A DNA stretch of 31,110 bases from Phallusia fumigata (lineage: Eukaryota > Chordata > Ascidiacea > Phlebobranchia > Ascidiidae), in the NCBI GenBank assembly GCA_008931825.1, contig QXVZ01000883.1:1-31110 (forward strand), in the 5' to 3' direction. Of the stretch, positions 1 through 11,282 are shown in pieces. How positions within the stretch are numbered: the first letter of the stretch is position 1; every line of letters starts with the position of its first letter. The notes under the pieces were generated by a model that saw only the letters and a program-made list of their open reading frames with translations, searched no databases and was not told the origin of the DNA. A program made the translations under genes and the position numbers.

Positions 1-175
1 CTAACCAAATGTCGCTGGGCTGCCGGTCTAGTAGTCCTAAACATGCTTGTGATAAAGTGAAGATGACGTCCGCCTGATGGGGTGCGCGTCGCAAAATGTA
101 ATCCACCATCAGTATCACAATCTTTAGGTTTTGGAATAACGTGATGAATTTATGAGTTTTAGCGAGTATTTGGGG
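1..175 (-). CDS. partial internal exon, unidentified protein
   Basis: Read on the minus strand, this stretch is open throughout (58 codons plus one base) and starts after a strong splice acceptor (minus-strand cccttacag ending at 176). The translation looks like real protein: a mixed hydrophobic/charged helix-like segment with the runs KIVILMVDYILRRAPHQAD and LSQACLGLLDRQPSDIW, reminiscent of helical-repeat proteins. I do not recognise the family. The exon runs out of the window at position 1. It starts in phase 0, so it cannot directly follow the last visible TUBGCP2 exon, which ends in phase 2; joining them gives an early stop. It is therefore probably a different minus-strand gene. Confidence 0.55.
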
Positions 176-1202
176 CTGTAAGGGTAATCACTTGATCGAT
201 CAGGATAAAATTTAAAACAACATACATCTACATTTTAAAATTAAATACATTTGCATTAGTATGAAGAAACGAGTGTCGAATATAATAGAAAGTGGATATT
301 TCGTCAACCGATGCGTCAAATAATATGAAGCTTGTAAGATTAGGAGCGAGTGACCATGGCCCTTTGCCTTTCCTGACCAGGCCTTGGTATGGCAGCACGC
401 TTAAACAAACAGCCGTAAACGCGGCCAGAAAAAATGTGTACTCGATGCCAACAGACCAAGTCGCCCCCTTTTTCATCCCACAAACATCAGATAACAATAA
501 TTCATTAGGCTCGAAGCACTGCAGATTCGCTTTGCAGATTTGCAGCAGTGGGAGATACAAGCCAGTAATTGTGTGTGAAACATTTTTTTACGTTTCCACC
601 AACGCTGTTTGAGAAAAAATTCGTGACGATGAAAACAGTGTTTGCCAAAATGCAGAAAATGTTTTACACACGAGTTTACTGAGAGTATTTAAAACCCTTA
701 GTTGTAATACAGTTTGGGAGAAGTTTAAAGTTTGGCTTAAAAGGTTTATTGGGTTTCAAAGTTGGTTTATTCGCAGAAGTGCAAATAACCGACCTGTGTT
801 AACGACGGTAACGTCTTTTTATTTACGACCTTTATGATGTTTCGTCGACGATAATTGGAAGTTATTGCTAATATACAAGAATAAATAGGGTTGGTGAGAT
901 CATACTTTCGGTCTCCAAGTGGTATTAGTTTTGTCTTATTTAGTACACCATTACTTGTGGTACTTAGTTTAAAGCAGTCAGAATCCTAAGGAAATTGGGC
1001 AGCAGTGTGTGCAAATCTGGTTAAACAAGTCAACACATCTGCAAATTTATGAAAAACATGTATTATCGCAACGTCAAGGTTAAAATTTAGTTTGTTTTCA
1101 CATTAGAACAAATGGTAAAAGCGCTTGGTACACTTATATGTTGGACAGTGCCAGTCAGGACTTTGCTGACTCATCTGGGAGTTCTGTTTGCAAAACTTAA
1201 AT
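176..1202. other. non-coding or uncertain stretch
   Basis: No exon can be defended here. Positions 228-560 are open on the minus strand (110 codons, with a hydrophobic stretch around EYTFFLAAFTAVCLSVLPY) and 292-612 are open on the plus strand. Neither has clear splice sites or a recognised motif. The minus-strand frame could be an upstream exon of the gene at 1-175, because a phase-0 GT is available, but that is only a possibility. The rest (613-1202) is AT-rich and would include the promoter and 5' UTR of the acetyltransferase. Confidence 0.4.
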
Positions 1203-1874
1203 ATGGACTCACATAAACTCGTCAACCTAGAGCTGGTTAAACTTCAACCGAGAGACTGCAAGGAGGTTCACGCATTTGTGGTGGAGAATTACTTAAAAGT
1301 TTCGCCATTTTTCCGTATGACCGAAGTTAATGTCGAAGACCTGAAACAACCCTACCTAAAACGGTTGGAGGAATTGCTAAAGTTCAACGCATCCTTCGGT
1401 TATCGAGACAAGCAAACAGGCCAACTTGTCGCAATGTGCGCGAACTACTTAGATCCAAACGATCTCAACAACGACGGCAGCAATACTGCCGACATAGTGG
1501 TTCAGTTTGTTGAGAGTACAGGAAAGCATTGGTATGAAAAAATTGGCGCAAAAAGCGGACTGAAATTTGGCACAGTTTGTGTTCTTCCTGAGTACGCAAA
1601 AATGGGTTTGGCCACAAATTTGGCCGTTCGAAGCGAGGAGGCGGCTGTAGCGATGGGGTGCGAAGCCATTGGTATGCATTCAAGTAATAATTACACGAAC
1701 TGGATAGCAGAAAAACTTGGGTATTCGGTTTTAGGGCGGTGGATGTATAGTGAGTTTGTGGATGCGAATGGAAGAAGGCCTTTTACCGAGGAGAAAATTG
1801 GTGAACATACTTCTATGACTAAGTATTACAAATGGCTTCGTAGCCGCGAAGGTCAGGACAACGTTGTCACCTAA
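1203..1874 (+). CDS. GNAT-family N-acetyltransferase, intronless
   Basis: This single-exon gene encodes 223 residues with the GNAT fold layout. The acetyl-CoA binding motif A is GTVCVLPEYAKMGLATNL at about residues 123-140, with the R/Q-x-x-G-x-A-type turn present as K-M-G-L-A. A motif-B helix follows (NWIAEKLGYSVLGRW, about 166-180). The layout resembles animal arylalkylamine-N-acetyltransferase-like enzymes, which transfer acetyl from acetyl-CoA to an amine. The substrate cannot be read from the sequence. The open frame extends upstream to a TTG at 1188, but the first ATG is at 1203 and is the chosen start. Nothing indicates secretion. It lies just beyond the last visible TUBGCP2 exon and on the opposite strand. 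Confidence 0.9.
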   Translation: MDSHKLVNLELVKLQPRDCKEVHAFVVENYLKVSPFFRMTEVNVEDLKQPYLKRLEELLKFNASFGYRDKQTGQLVAMCANYLDPNDLNNDGSNTADIVVQFVESTGKHWYEKIGAKSGLKFGTVCVLPEYAKMGLATNLAVRSEEAAVAMGCEAIGMHSSNNYTNWIAEKLGYSVLGRWMYSEFVDANGRRPFTEEKIGEHTSMTKYYKWLRSREGQDNVVT

Positions 1875-2852
1875 TGTCATAATTCTTAACCTATTTTCTT
1901 GTCTGCACCTCTCTGAAATCACCAACCAGTTTTTGAAAATCATTGTATAAACTGCAGAAAGTTTCCTATGTATCTATGCAATTAACCAAATTGATTGACC
2001 ATCCTTGCACCGCCTAGAAACAGATCTCGAAATCCCGGTTAAGAACCCTGGTTAGTGGGTAACGATATGATGCAGTTGCCATTAAAATCCTGTAGACCAC
2101 AAATCTTTGCACGTAATTTGCCGTGAAAAATATTTTTATCACGTAAATTATAAAAGAAAGATAATTGGACGTTGTTCACATCCTAATGTGGACATTTGTA
2201 TTCACTCGATTAAATGCACGAAGTTTGACACGAAACCAGCTGGAGAAAATGAAAACAAGTTGGCAACATCAGACATGAATTTGAATACGTCAGATGCACT
2301 GACGACAATGTAAAAATTTTGCAACGATAAAATATCCTCATTTTATGCTATTCATACTATTTTGAACAACACGCAAAATGCTCACTAACATGTCTACAGC
2401 TGCCTAATGCACTCCACTAAAGCTATGTGTAATGTTAACACTGTTCAAGATAATGAGCGCATATCATTTCCATTTTATGCATAGTTTTTGAAACCATCGG
2501 TCATTTTTTTATGTTGTTTACCATGTAATGTTCTGGTGTGTTTTATTTACATACCATTGTTTTTTGCGTGCTGCGTTTTGATCAAAATTGTAATATTCCG
2601 TTGTTTAGATTGGGTACTCACGTAGTGCCAAATAAATTAATATAAACCTCTGTGTTTAAAACCATGTTCTTGGTTTAAGCATTTTTTTTAAATACTATGT
2701 TGTTTTACAACACTTGGTGTTAAGCAACTATTCCAAGAGTCACTTTAATTGCTCAGGTTAAAAAAAAGATTTGCCTTCAAATAGAAAGATTGACCATGCA
2801 GTGTTTAACAAACAGTTTTAGTAACATATGCTACCATGTATTTTTATCTTAC
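1875..2852. other. 3' flank of the acetyltransferase; no exon seen
   Basis: AT-rich DNA between the acetyltransferase stop and the last TUBGCP2 exon. The clearest polyadenylation hexamer on the plus strand is AATAAA at 2631-2636, giving a possible 3' UTR of about 760 bases. I looked on the minus strand for the rest of TUBGCP2 and found no exon with splice sites and a matching frame. A 68-codon plus-strand frame at 2107-2313 has no protein-like features. Confidence 0.5.
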
Positions 2853-5800
2853 TTCAGGTCATCTTTATACGGGTCACGTTCAGATGTGCTCGTCCTTAGT
2901 GCTAGTTCCAGAAGGGTTTCCAGACGGTTTGGCATAATGTCTGTGAGAAAACAGAATTTCTACATTTCACAATTTTATATTCATATTCACCAAAGCTTTT
3001 TATGGCCTTTTATGAACATTCCGCGCTAATATAAACACATAAAACAAGAACAGTGAAAGTACTTTTAATAATTTTTGTATGTTTTGTTCTACTCAAAAAA
3101 GAATGTGATTACAATAATAAACAACACACCACTATGGTCCAGGTGGTTGCCCTACAGTGTTAAACAAAGCAATCAGTGACCCAATCTATCAGCATAGAAA
3201 ATGCCATGCCCCTTGTATTTGTGGGGTATAACAGATTTTGATTGATTTTTGACACTGTTGTCTTTGCTAGACATGGTACTTTGATTGCCACTTTTAATGC
3301 AGTGCAATGCTTGTATTTGTTTTGATGAGGGTTTATACCAAATCTGGAGAGGAGTTGGAAATGTTTTGGTACTGTTTACAACTGTAATAAAATTCTTACA
3401 ACGATCCAAAGCTGGATCAGTATCAAACTGACCTTGCATTCTCATCTTCATTTCAGTCTCAGTGAGGTCCATGAAGTGAAGTAGAAAATCGCTTTCATTG
3501 AGAAGAAAGTAGCTCTTGACTGACCTCAAGCGGGCGGCAAGGTTGTGTTCATTCATTAACAGATCGAGGAGCAGCTTGCTAGCATAACTGTGCGTCTGAA
3601 GGGAAACAGTATTTTCAGAAGCAGTAATGATTCAATAAAATAGAACCCAATCAACAGTCAAAAATGCCAGCTTTGACAAAAATTTTAAATTTTAGAAAAT
3701 ATTGGGCCTAATTAATTTTTAGAAAATATTGGGCCTAATTACAAACATGTCAACTTTCAATTCAAAATTTCTTACATAATTAGTAAAAAAACTTTTTTGT
3801 ACGTATTGCAAACAAAATTTCAAAATAGGTTTTCAAAGCCAGTTTTAGTTAAATTAAGATGATTACAAACTGTTAGCCAGCCAAAATTCTCTGGGATTTT
3901 TAAGCCAAGTCTTCTAGTTAGATTATTATCATGTGATGTCCTTCAAAACTTAGGTGTCTTCATTGTTCTAATATTTTAAATGCCACACTGAGAGAACATG
4001 TGGGAGATTTGGAAACCACAGAAGTAGGTTTCTGTTCAACAGTTTTACTATTACCAAACTATAAAAGTTTGTGGCGGTGAAAGTGACCTTTAGAACGATA
4101 CATTGACATTGAAAAAAAGCAAAAAATTATGGTATTACTTATATACTTTTTACTGTTAAGTTTTTGGTTCACCTCTTCTATTTGTTTCACATATTCTTTC
4201 TTAGTTGGACTGTAAACCATCTCCCTTGCTCCAGGAAAACAGACAGTTTTTCCACATTCGTGAACAACATTTAAATACTTACCAGTGCTCAGAATTTTGT
4301 CTGCCATCTGAAAACACAACATCATTAACTTTATTTGTTTAACTAGCCAAGGGGAAGCTTAAATTGTCTCCAAAACTGTCTTGTTAAAAACTACAGAAGT
4401 GGCATTCTCCACATTGCCATTGCCCATACACTACGATCACGATTTGGCACACACATGCAAAAGCTAATTGGCAATTTTGTGAACAAAAAAAAATACGAGT
4501 GAAAACAATAGGTTTCCCCTTCCTGGAATACTTGTCAGAAAAAAAAAACAGAAAGACAGTTCACAAAGATTGCACCACCAACCTGTTCCAGATAAACTGG
4601 TATTCTGTCCCTGCAAAGGGTATATCTTGACTCCCAATATTGATCATTGTAATCTTGTAAAAGCTTGTCTTTGCTGAATTTCTCCCGTTCTTCAACAAGA
4701 AATTCACTGTAGTAATCCACAATTTCACCTCTAAAAAAACAACAAATTGGTTTTGCGAACGGGGAATCAAGTATATTGGAACTTGGTTCGCTAAACCAAA
4801 GGCAGAAGTCCTGGTCTATTTTGCTGTGTCTGAGACATCCTGGAGACGCTGGGATATGATGTCCAAGAATATAATAATAAAGACAAACAGCAAAGGGTAT
4901 GACAATCTGTACGCAATCCCTAGTCTAACCGTAAGCTATTGGACCTTTGTTGGCAACTACTTTGTTATAAATTGGCATGTTAAGATTTCAACCCTTTTAC
5001 AAGAACCTCAACCAACAAGTTGATTTATTTTTATTTAAAACTTAAAACTTAACCTGTCACAAATACTAAATAAGGTAAAAGTGTTTTGTTTTGTCTCTAT
5101 TAGTATCAACAGTTGCACTAAACTACATTTTTAGTAACTCATAAGTCAATGACATGATTACACATAGACTCATTTTGGATTGCTTGTTTAACATGTGGTT
5201 TATTAAGGCAATGCGCCAACTGTCCTTGAATACTATTACCATTCACAAAGGATTTTGTTGATTTGACAATTTTTTCAAAACATTGCCAACTTTTTCAAAG
5301 CAAATTCTTCATTTGCCAGGCATGTTAAAGTAAAACACGACTTACTTGTAAATCCACTTCTCAAGCATTTCCAGATATGGAACATTAGCCAGCTGTGCAA
5401 GATATGTGTAAAGCTGTTCAGCAACCTTATCTCTAAAACACAAATTGCAATTTAACTACCTTTAAAAACAATGCAATTTGATAAAATACAAGTTGGGCAT
5501 GGCATCAAGCACATGCTAGTTCCATCGGTCAGCAACATGACATTAACAATTTTTGAAATCAAATATGATAATTTTAATATGACAAGCAGATTTGAGCCAG
5601 AACCAAAGTATTCCTTGGCCAATTATTAAAGTGATAGTCAGTGTTACAAAATATGCTGGACATCACATAACAATAAGAAAAGCCCAAATAAGTTATGAAG
5701 CTAAAACTTTCTCCCTTATCATACAAATATGCCTATAAAAAGTACAACAGTTCAATTTTAAAATACAAAATATAAAGACTCATCTGTTGTAACAAGTTGA

Positions 5801-8800
5801 GCATCTAATGTTAATACTCAGTGTAATACTCAACACAAAGCTCTTAGCCAATCAAAACCAGTAATTTTGGCAAACCCATATTGCTTCATGTATATCACAC
5901 AGTTCAATTCATAAAAAGCATGTTAAAGTAATACTTTGTCATATTCCCTAAATCATGCCAAACAAAAGTTTACCAAACCCATCTTCAACATTTCGACAAA
6001 CGCTGTTGTCATCGGCAAGATGTTTTACACACAAGTACTGGCTTGTATCTTTGTATTGAGACTATTCAAAACTGTGAATTTTGTACCTAAGTCTATTGAT
6101 GATATCTTTAAAAAACAAGAACACCTTTTTTTGCTTACCCAATGCTGCCCATAATTCGCTTGTGTAGCAATGTCAGTACCGATCCCCCAAGACAGTTGCC
6201 CCTCTCCACGGCGATCGCTACCGATGCCAGAACAGACATTTGTCTCAGGACTGGCTGAAGGAGAAACACGAGGCGTTGGAGGGATAAATCACCACGGCGA
6301 CGGTGGTCATCCAGTTGTGCAAGATTGATCTGGTATTCCTGCATGAAAGAGACAAAAGCAGGGATTGTTGTATTTAGTCCACATAGTTGTGTTTAACGAA
6401 TGCTAAACGAAATGGATTTAAATTTTAAGTACATCAATTTAAAAAAAATTCTTAGGATGGGTTTAGAAAAAGTGTTTTGGTAGACTAATAATAAGACCAT
6501 GGCACAACAAGAGGTGGCAGAGGGCAAACAAAAGATTTAGTGCGCTGTAAACCAGTTGGTATGACCTGCACAGAAAGGTCAAGGTTTAAATTTTATGACT
6601 GAGGTGCACCAATCCTGCACCTTGCATAAAAGAAAAAAAAGTAGATGTTAAATGGCCTCTTCTGTATAGAACAGTGTTTCTGTCTGAGTCTGCAAAAGGC
6701 TGTGATAAGGCAGAAATAGTCTGTGGCCGAAAAGGTTAAGAAACACAGATAGAACAAAGACAGTATTTTTTAGCTTACCCTGATAATAGTTTTCATGGCC
6801 GAGCATAAAGCATGGTTGACTTTACCATATTCAAACAAACTTCTTTCTAAAAAACAAACAAAAATTCCACACATAAAACTTGAAAAGTTATTCACATTTT
6901 ATTCATCATGTACACAACAATTTGTACATAAAGCTAGCATCACAGTTCAGTTTTTTTACTTAGATAAGCAGTTCTGAACCAGGAGTACAAGATCTGTCCT
7001 CAGGGGAAAGAGAATAGGTTGAAATGTAAACATAAGAACAATAATTACTACACTAGAATTACAAAAGGGGTATGAAAACAGGTTAATTTAAAGGGGTTGA
7101 AGCAAAGAAAAAAGAATCACCGCCTTAGATAATGTACCTTCAATGAAGCTGATGACAATAGAGTAGGAGCTGGCAATTGGAACGACCAGGTTTACCATCT
7201 CAGCGAGTGAAACATCTATTATACAAGAGATGGCAGTGAAAAAGTAGAAATTGAGGCCTGTTATTCTACCACTTATCAATATTTCTGTCATGTACTACAT
7301 GTTTTACAGCTTCCTAGCCTATGAAAGCATAAAAGCAAAAATTGTGTGGTTAAATACCTAAACCTACAGCTTATTTGATTATACAAGTATGGCAGTCAAA
7401 ATTTTTCCAAGTAGGGCTGCCTACTTAAAGGGGTAGGCCAAAAAATGATGTAAAAACTGTATTGAATGTTTGAAAATTATGTGCAAATTGCACACACTTC
7501 ATGCCAAAGGTTTGCATGTGCTATTTTAACACAGAAAGAAACAAGTTATACCATGGGTCCTATACCCAAATATCTTTGGGGTCCAGTAAAAACTTCACAG
7601 AACCTCAAGGCCCAGGGGTTGTGTTATGAGAACTTAACTCACAAGGAGTTGTCATACTGCTGCGCAACAATCACAATAACTGATTCTTATCAGAAAATAT
7701 ATTACAGCTATCTCCTTTACAACCTTGCATTCATTTCTAGGCTTTTGAAATAATTGTATTTTGTAGGCACTTTATTCGGCCACAAGAAAACAAATCACTT
7801 AAAATTTAAAAATGTTTCATGTGCCACACAAAAAGGCTTTGAGGCAAGGGCTTTGATTTTAGAAAGATTTCAGACTTTAGCACAAGGACACTGTTTTCCA
7901 TTTTCTTACCCATGGTTGGTTCCAGGATGAATCGTCTTGGCGAATACTTGTCATCTCCTTGTCTAACCAGAATGTGATTTCCTTCTATTCCAGACAACAC
8001 AGACAGAAGGTCTCGAACTATTGCCTTCTCTTGAATCTTGAGCGATTGGTTTCCAAGTGTGGATGACTGTAAAATGGTGACTAATAATTTTACACTGGAT
8101 TAGAACAGAGGTGCTAACATTCTGTTAGAATATTTGACATAAGTTCGACAAATTTGATGACAACATTAAACTTGCTTACTATATTAGAAATGTACTGGCC
8201 CAAACAGTTCTTAAAAGTGACATAGTTTATTCATCAGACATTTAGCAACATCATCATCAGTGATACAGCAATTGCAGAAACATTTGATAAATAATGCATG
8301 TAACTTTTAATACCTATTTGGGCCAACACATTTTGATTAAGAGTTATGAACAGATCCCTGTTTATTGTTAATTTTACTTCCAAAGTATTTCTGATCAGTT
8401 TTTAAAAGGTCAATTTTTTTACAATCACTATAAACAGCACACTTTAAATTACCTACAAAAAATAAAAGCCACAGCAAACAAGGAAAAATTTGTAACATTG
8501 CATACCAAATGCTGGGTGCTGGTGTCAAATGGAAAATCATATGTCAAGTGTCTTCGCTTCATGGGACCAACTAGCCATGGGGGAGGAGAAGGTACAACAT
8601 GATTTGGTGCCCTCGACTGGTGGCGATCATGAAGCATCTTACGAATCGCATCTGCAGTCAGTTGAGTTGTGCTGGTTGCAGCTTTTTCTAGGTTGCTCCG
8701 TAGCTTAAAAATATATATGATGTTTAAGACAACACTCAAAACCACAGGACTTTTGCTTTATCTCGGTGTGCCAAAAAATCCTCTCATTGCACCACCATCG

Positions 8801-10674
8801 AGCAACGCATCTGCACCACCTGTGACTTGAAATATGACTGATAGGTCTGAGGTGAATGCAGACAGTTTTTTTGGTGTAAACATTTTATATTACCTGACAA
8901 TCTGTTACTAGACTAAAGATAAAGCACCTCAAAACTTGAACAAAAATAGATGTCAACACATTTGGCAGAAAAAAGTACACAAAAAATATTTTCTTTTTTA
9001 TCTAATGGCACATTTCCAAGACAACGGTTACTATTGACAATAACAAGTTTAAAATACAAGCTGCAAACAACAATTTTTTTTGTTAAAAAAAAAATTTCTG
9101 ACAAAATGTTGCCTACCTCAATAAGTTCCTGAGCAGTCAGTTTTGATCCTGAAGGTGGAAGAGTGACGAGGGATGATCCAAGTCCTCCTGGTGGATGATG
9201 TGGGATCAATTTCGCTGCTTCGCCCTTCTCCTCTGCACAGGAAACTAAAGTATCCTTAATCTCTTTATTTTCCATGATTTCCGAAAGCACGAAGACAAGA
9301 GCGTCAACATTGCGAACACTGAAAACAAAGACAGCTTTCCTTAGGCTTCTTTTTTATCCACACATCTCCATTACCAAGCCCCAAGTCTATCTTTTGGTAA
9401 AAAAAAGGAGTGGAATAATGACAATTTTTGAATTTTGATTTGTTTACAATTTAGTGTATCTACTGCATGAAGTTTATGCAGTAAACAAGGTCATCTACAG
9501 ACAATTTTTAAATGTTATGGTATTGACTAAAAATACAACACACACAAAATACATATATATGTAAACAATAAATGCCAAACCATCCAGTTTTAGTGCAATT
9601 AGTTGGTTGCCAACATTCAGGGCTTACTTTTTTGCCTTCAATTCCTCATACTTGTTGATAAATTCTTGGGGTTTTGTGGCATTTTCTGATATGCGCACAG
9701 TTGCAGTATGTGTGTTAACCTGCATACAAAACAAAAAGTAACGTCACCAAAAAATCAAAGTTAACAGATTCTGTGTTATACTTGTGTTGTTCGGAATGGT
9801 GTTCGATTTTTCAACAGGTGGTCTGTAACTTCAGCAGCATTCTGACCATCACTTGCTCTGTAAAATGTTAAATGCAATACTGCATTGTTATAACTATTGA
9901 ATCTAAATATTTTACTTTCTGTCAAGATTCCAGCCAAATCAGAGGCTGCTGTGCAGTGATGCTCAAACTATGTGTACATTAGTGTGCCATGAGAGCTTTC
10001 CAAGTGTGCCGCGAAATTTTCGTTTTTGAGTCTAATTTGCGCTGCATTTGATTTTGCATCTAATTTTTGCAGGATCTTATTTTGAATGGGATTGTGATAG
10101 AATAATGGGGAGCTGTACATTAATGGTGCGAATACCTCACTGATGTTTTACAGTAAAAATCAGTTCTCAATATCAAAAACGGCAGAGACATTTGGAGCTT
10201 GGTGACAGAATGCGAGGGTGTATGACAACACCAGAATCTCGTTTCAGTTTAATTTGCTGCCAAAAGCAGCCTCACCCGTCGCATTGAAGCAAGATAAATT
10301 TCTTTCAACAACTTTTCGTGTTATTTGTTTGCAAAGTGTGCCGTGAAAGTTAATATAGTTCCTTACCGCAAGTTAAAAAAGTATGAGAACCACTGCTGTT
10401 GTGTATAAAAAACAATTGAATCTAAATATTTTAGCTTGGGCTTGTTGGTACTTTCTGTCAAGATTCTGGCCACACCAGGGACTGTTGTGTATAAGCTGTG
10501 GGTAGTCGTAATTTACTGAAATATCTCTATCGCTGTTTAGTTTATTTTTAAAATGTACATTCGCAGTTAGCTTTTAGGACGCAAAACCGTGCGTTTGAAT
10601 AACCAAGCAGAATATTACTTTAGGAGATAAATCAGCTGATTTGCACAGTGGTGGATCCGAAACTCGTCGCTCAT
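2853..10674 (-). CDS. TUBGCP2: gamma-tubulin complex component 2, N-terminal 14 exons
   Basis: GCP2 pairs with GCP3 and gamma-tubulin in the gamma-tubulin small and ring complexes that nucleate microtubules at centrosomes. Minus-strand coding exons, 5' to 3': 10619-10674, 9782-9857, 9628-9719, 9117-9318, 8506-8703, 7910-8066, 7138-7215, 6779-6846, 6139-6338, 5346-5432, 4583-4730, 4147-4307, 3433-3587, 2853-2940. All junctions are GT-AG and phases chain correctly, giving 588 codons. Diagnostic matches to vertebrate GCP2 are MSDEFRIHH at the start, LLKNRTPFRTT, EYGKVNHAL, NCLGGSVLTLLH, QDYNDQYWESRYT, ADKILSTGKYLNVV, RLRSVKSYFLLNESDFLLHF and ETLLELALRTST. The N-terminal region and GRIP1 domain are therefore here. 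The C-terminal GCP domain that binds gamma-tubulin (about 300 residues in human) was not found. The last exon ends DDL plus two bases; reading through its donor gives an immediate TAA. The acceptor of the 3433-3587 exon was chosen because it alone keeps the frame (NYASK). Confidence 0.93.
3691..3741. repeat. 27-bp tandem duplication in TUBGCP2 intron
   Basis: Two adjacent copies of a 27-base unit beginning tttagaaaatattgggcc, starting at 3691 and 3718, lie in the intron upstream of the 3433-3587 exon. This looks like a simple local duplication. Confidence 0.8.
8187..8336. mobile_element. small foldback/MITE-like element in TUBGCP2 intron
   Basis: The left end (8187-8225, core tactggcccaaacag) and right end (about 8298-8336) are imperfect inverted repeats. 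The reverse complement of the right end reads gtgttggcccaaatagg then ttaaaagttacat, matching the left end at about 25 of 32 bases. The centre is about 70 bases with no coding potential. No clear target-site duplication beyond TA or TTA is visible, so the superfamily is undetermined. Confidence 0.5.
9897..10500. repeat. two-unit direct repeat, first unit split by a hAT element
   Basis: Unit 1 starts at 9897 and unit 2 at 10416; both begin ttgaatctaaatatttta. Both continue through tttctgtcaagattc and end in ctgYtgtgtata. Unit 2 (10416-10500) is intact and has a small extra segment (gcttgggcttgttggta). Unit 1 is interrupted at its ctgctgtg by the 442-bp element at 9954-10395. Lies in TUBGCP2 intron 1. 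Confidence 0.75.
9954..10395. mobile_element. non-autonomous hAT-type DNA transposon
   Basis: The left end is CAGTGATGCTCAAACTATG. The right end, reverse-complemented, is CAGTGGTTCTCATACTTTTT, the classic hAT-type terminal sequence. It is flanked by an 8-bp target-site duplication, ctgctgtg (9946-9953) and ctgttgtg (10396-10403), 7 of 8 identical. The inside carries the phrase gtgtgccgYgaaa near both ends and no transposase frame. The neighbouring repeat unit holds an unoccupied copy of the target (10482-10489). Lies in TUBGCP2 intron 1. Confidence 0.85.
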
Positions 10675-11282
10675 AGTCTTCTATGGTTTCAAAACGCACA
10701 GCAAAAATTTCCAAAACCCCTCACACCACCCAAACAAACCGACAAGTGTCAATCAAAATCATCCCGCGAGTCGAGTTAAATACCGTCACAAGAGGCACTA
10801 CAGAGAATAACGACATAGAAACTTCAACAAAAACTCCATCATTTCATTTCAAAATATTTTGTTTTAAGCGGAAAGTAAGCGAAACCCACTGCGTTAACCC
10901 TAAAAGTACATTAAAAGGGCAAATCTAAAGTTTGTTAACCAAACTCACCTATAATCAAAGAGATATTAATACGTGTATTTAGGTTAACGTGATTGAAAAG
11001 CCAATGCAAATTCAACACACTGATGTTGTTTCTCGGAGCTGCAACAATCGTGTTTCATTCCTTATTCTAAACTCATCGTACCACTTAATCTTTGCCTTCT
11101 GCTTATGTAATTCTCTTTGTTTGATTCCGTAAGGAACAACACAAAATGATGGCTTAATAGCGTCTTACATAAAATCTTTTTTTTAATTTTCAATGTACAC
11201 AAATGATTCGAATAAAAATATATACAAGACAAAGAATGGGCTCACGTAATTAAGTGTGACATTGCGTAATAATTTGCTTTAT
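10675..11282. other. intergenic: TUBGCP2 promoter side and copy A 3' UTR
   Basis: Both neighbours run on the minus strand, so this holds the 3' UTR of SLC34 copy A and the promoter/5' UTR of TUBGCP2. An 81-codon plus-strand frame (10683-10928) starts 9 bases from the TUBGCP2 ATG and is low-complexity, rich in T, K and S; I do not accept it as a gene. No TATA box is obvious. Confidence 0.5.
11182..11187 (-). promoter_or_regulatory. likely polyadenylation signal of SLC34 copy A
   Basis: The minus-strand hexamer ATTAAA lies about 95 bases past the copy A stop codon. No AATAAA is seen on that strand in the interval. Confidence 0.4.

Noticed and set aside
228-612. Opposing long frames on both strands
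   Set aside because: No strand is favoured by splice sites or known motifs; mentioned only as a possibility in the region entry.
1188-1202. Upstream extension of the acetyltransferase frame from a TTG
   Set aside because: The first ATG is at 1203; non-ATG initiation is not needed.
3173-3432. Continuation of the TUBGCP2 frame past the 3433-3587 exon
   Set aside because: Similarity to GCP2 stops exactly at a GTCAGT donor and resumes in frame at 2940, so this part is intron.
10683-10928. 81-codon plus-strand frame beginning beside the TUBGCP2 start
   Set aside because: It lies in the 5' flank of TUBGCP2, is low-complexity (Thr/Lys/Ser-rich) and has no family signature. It does run into a GTAAGC, but one donor is not enough.
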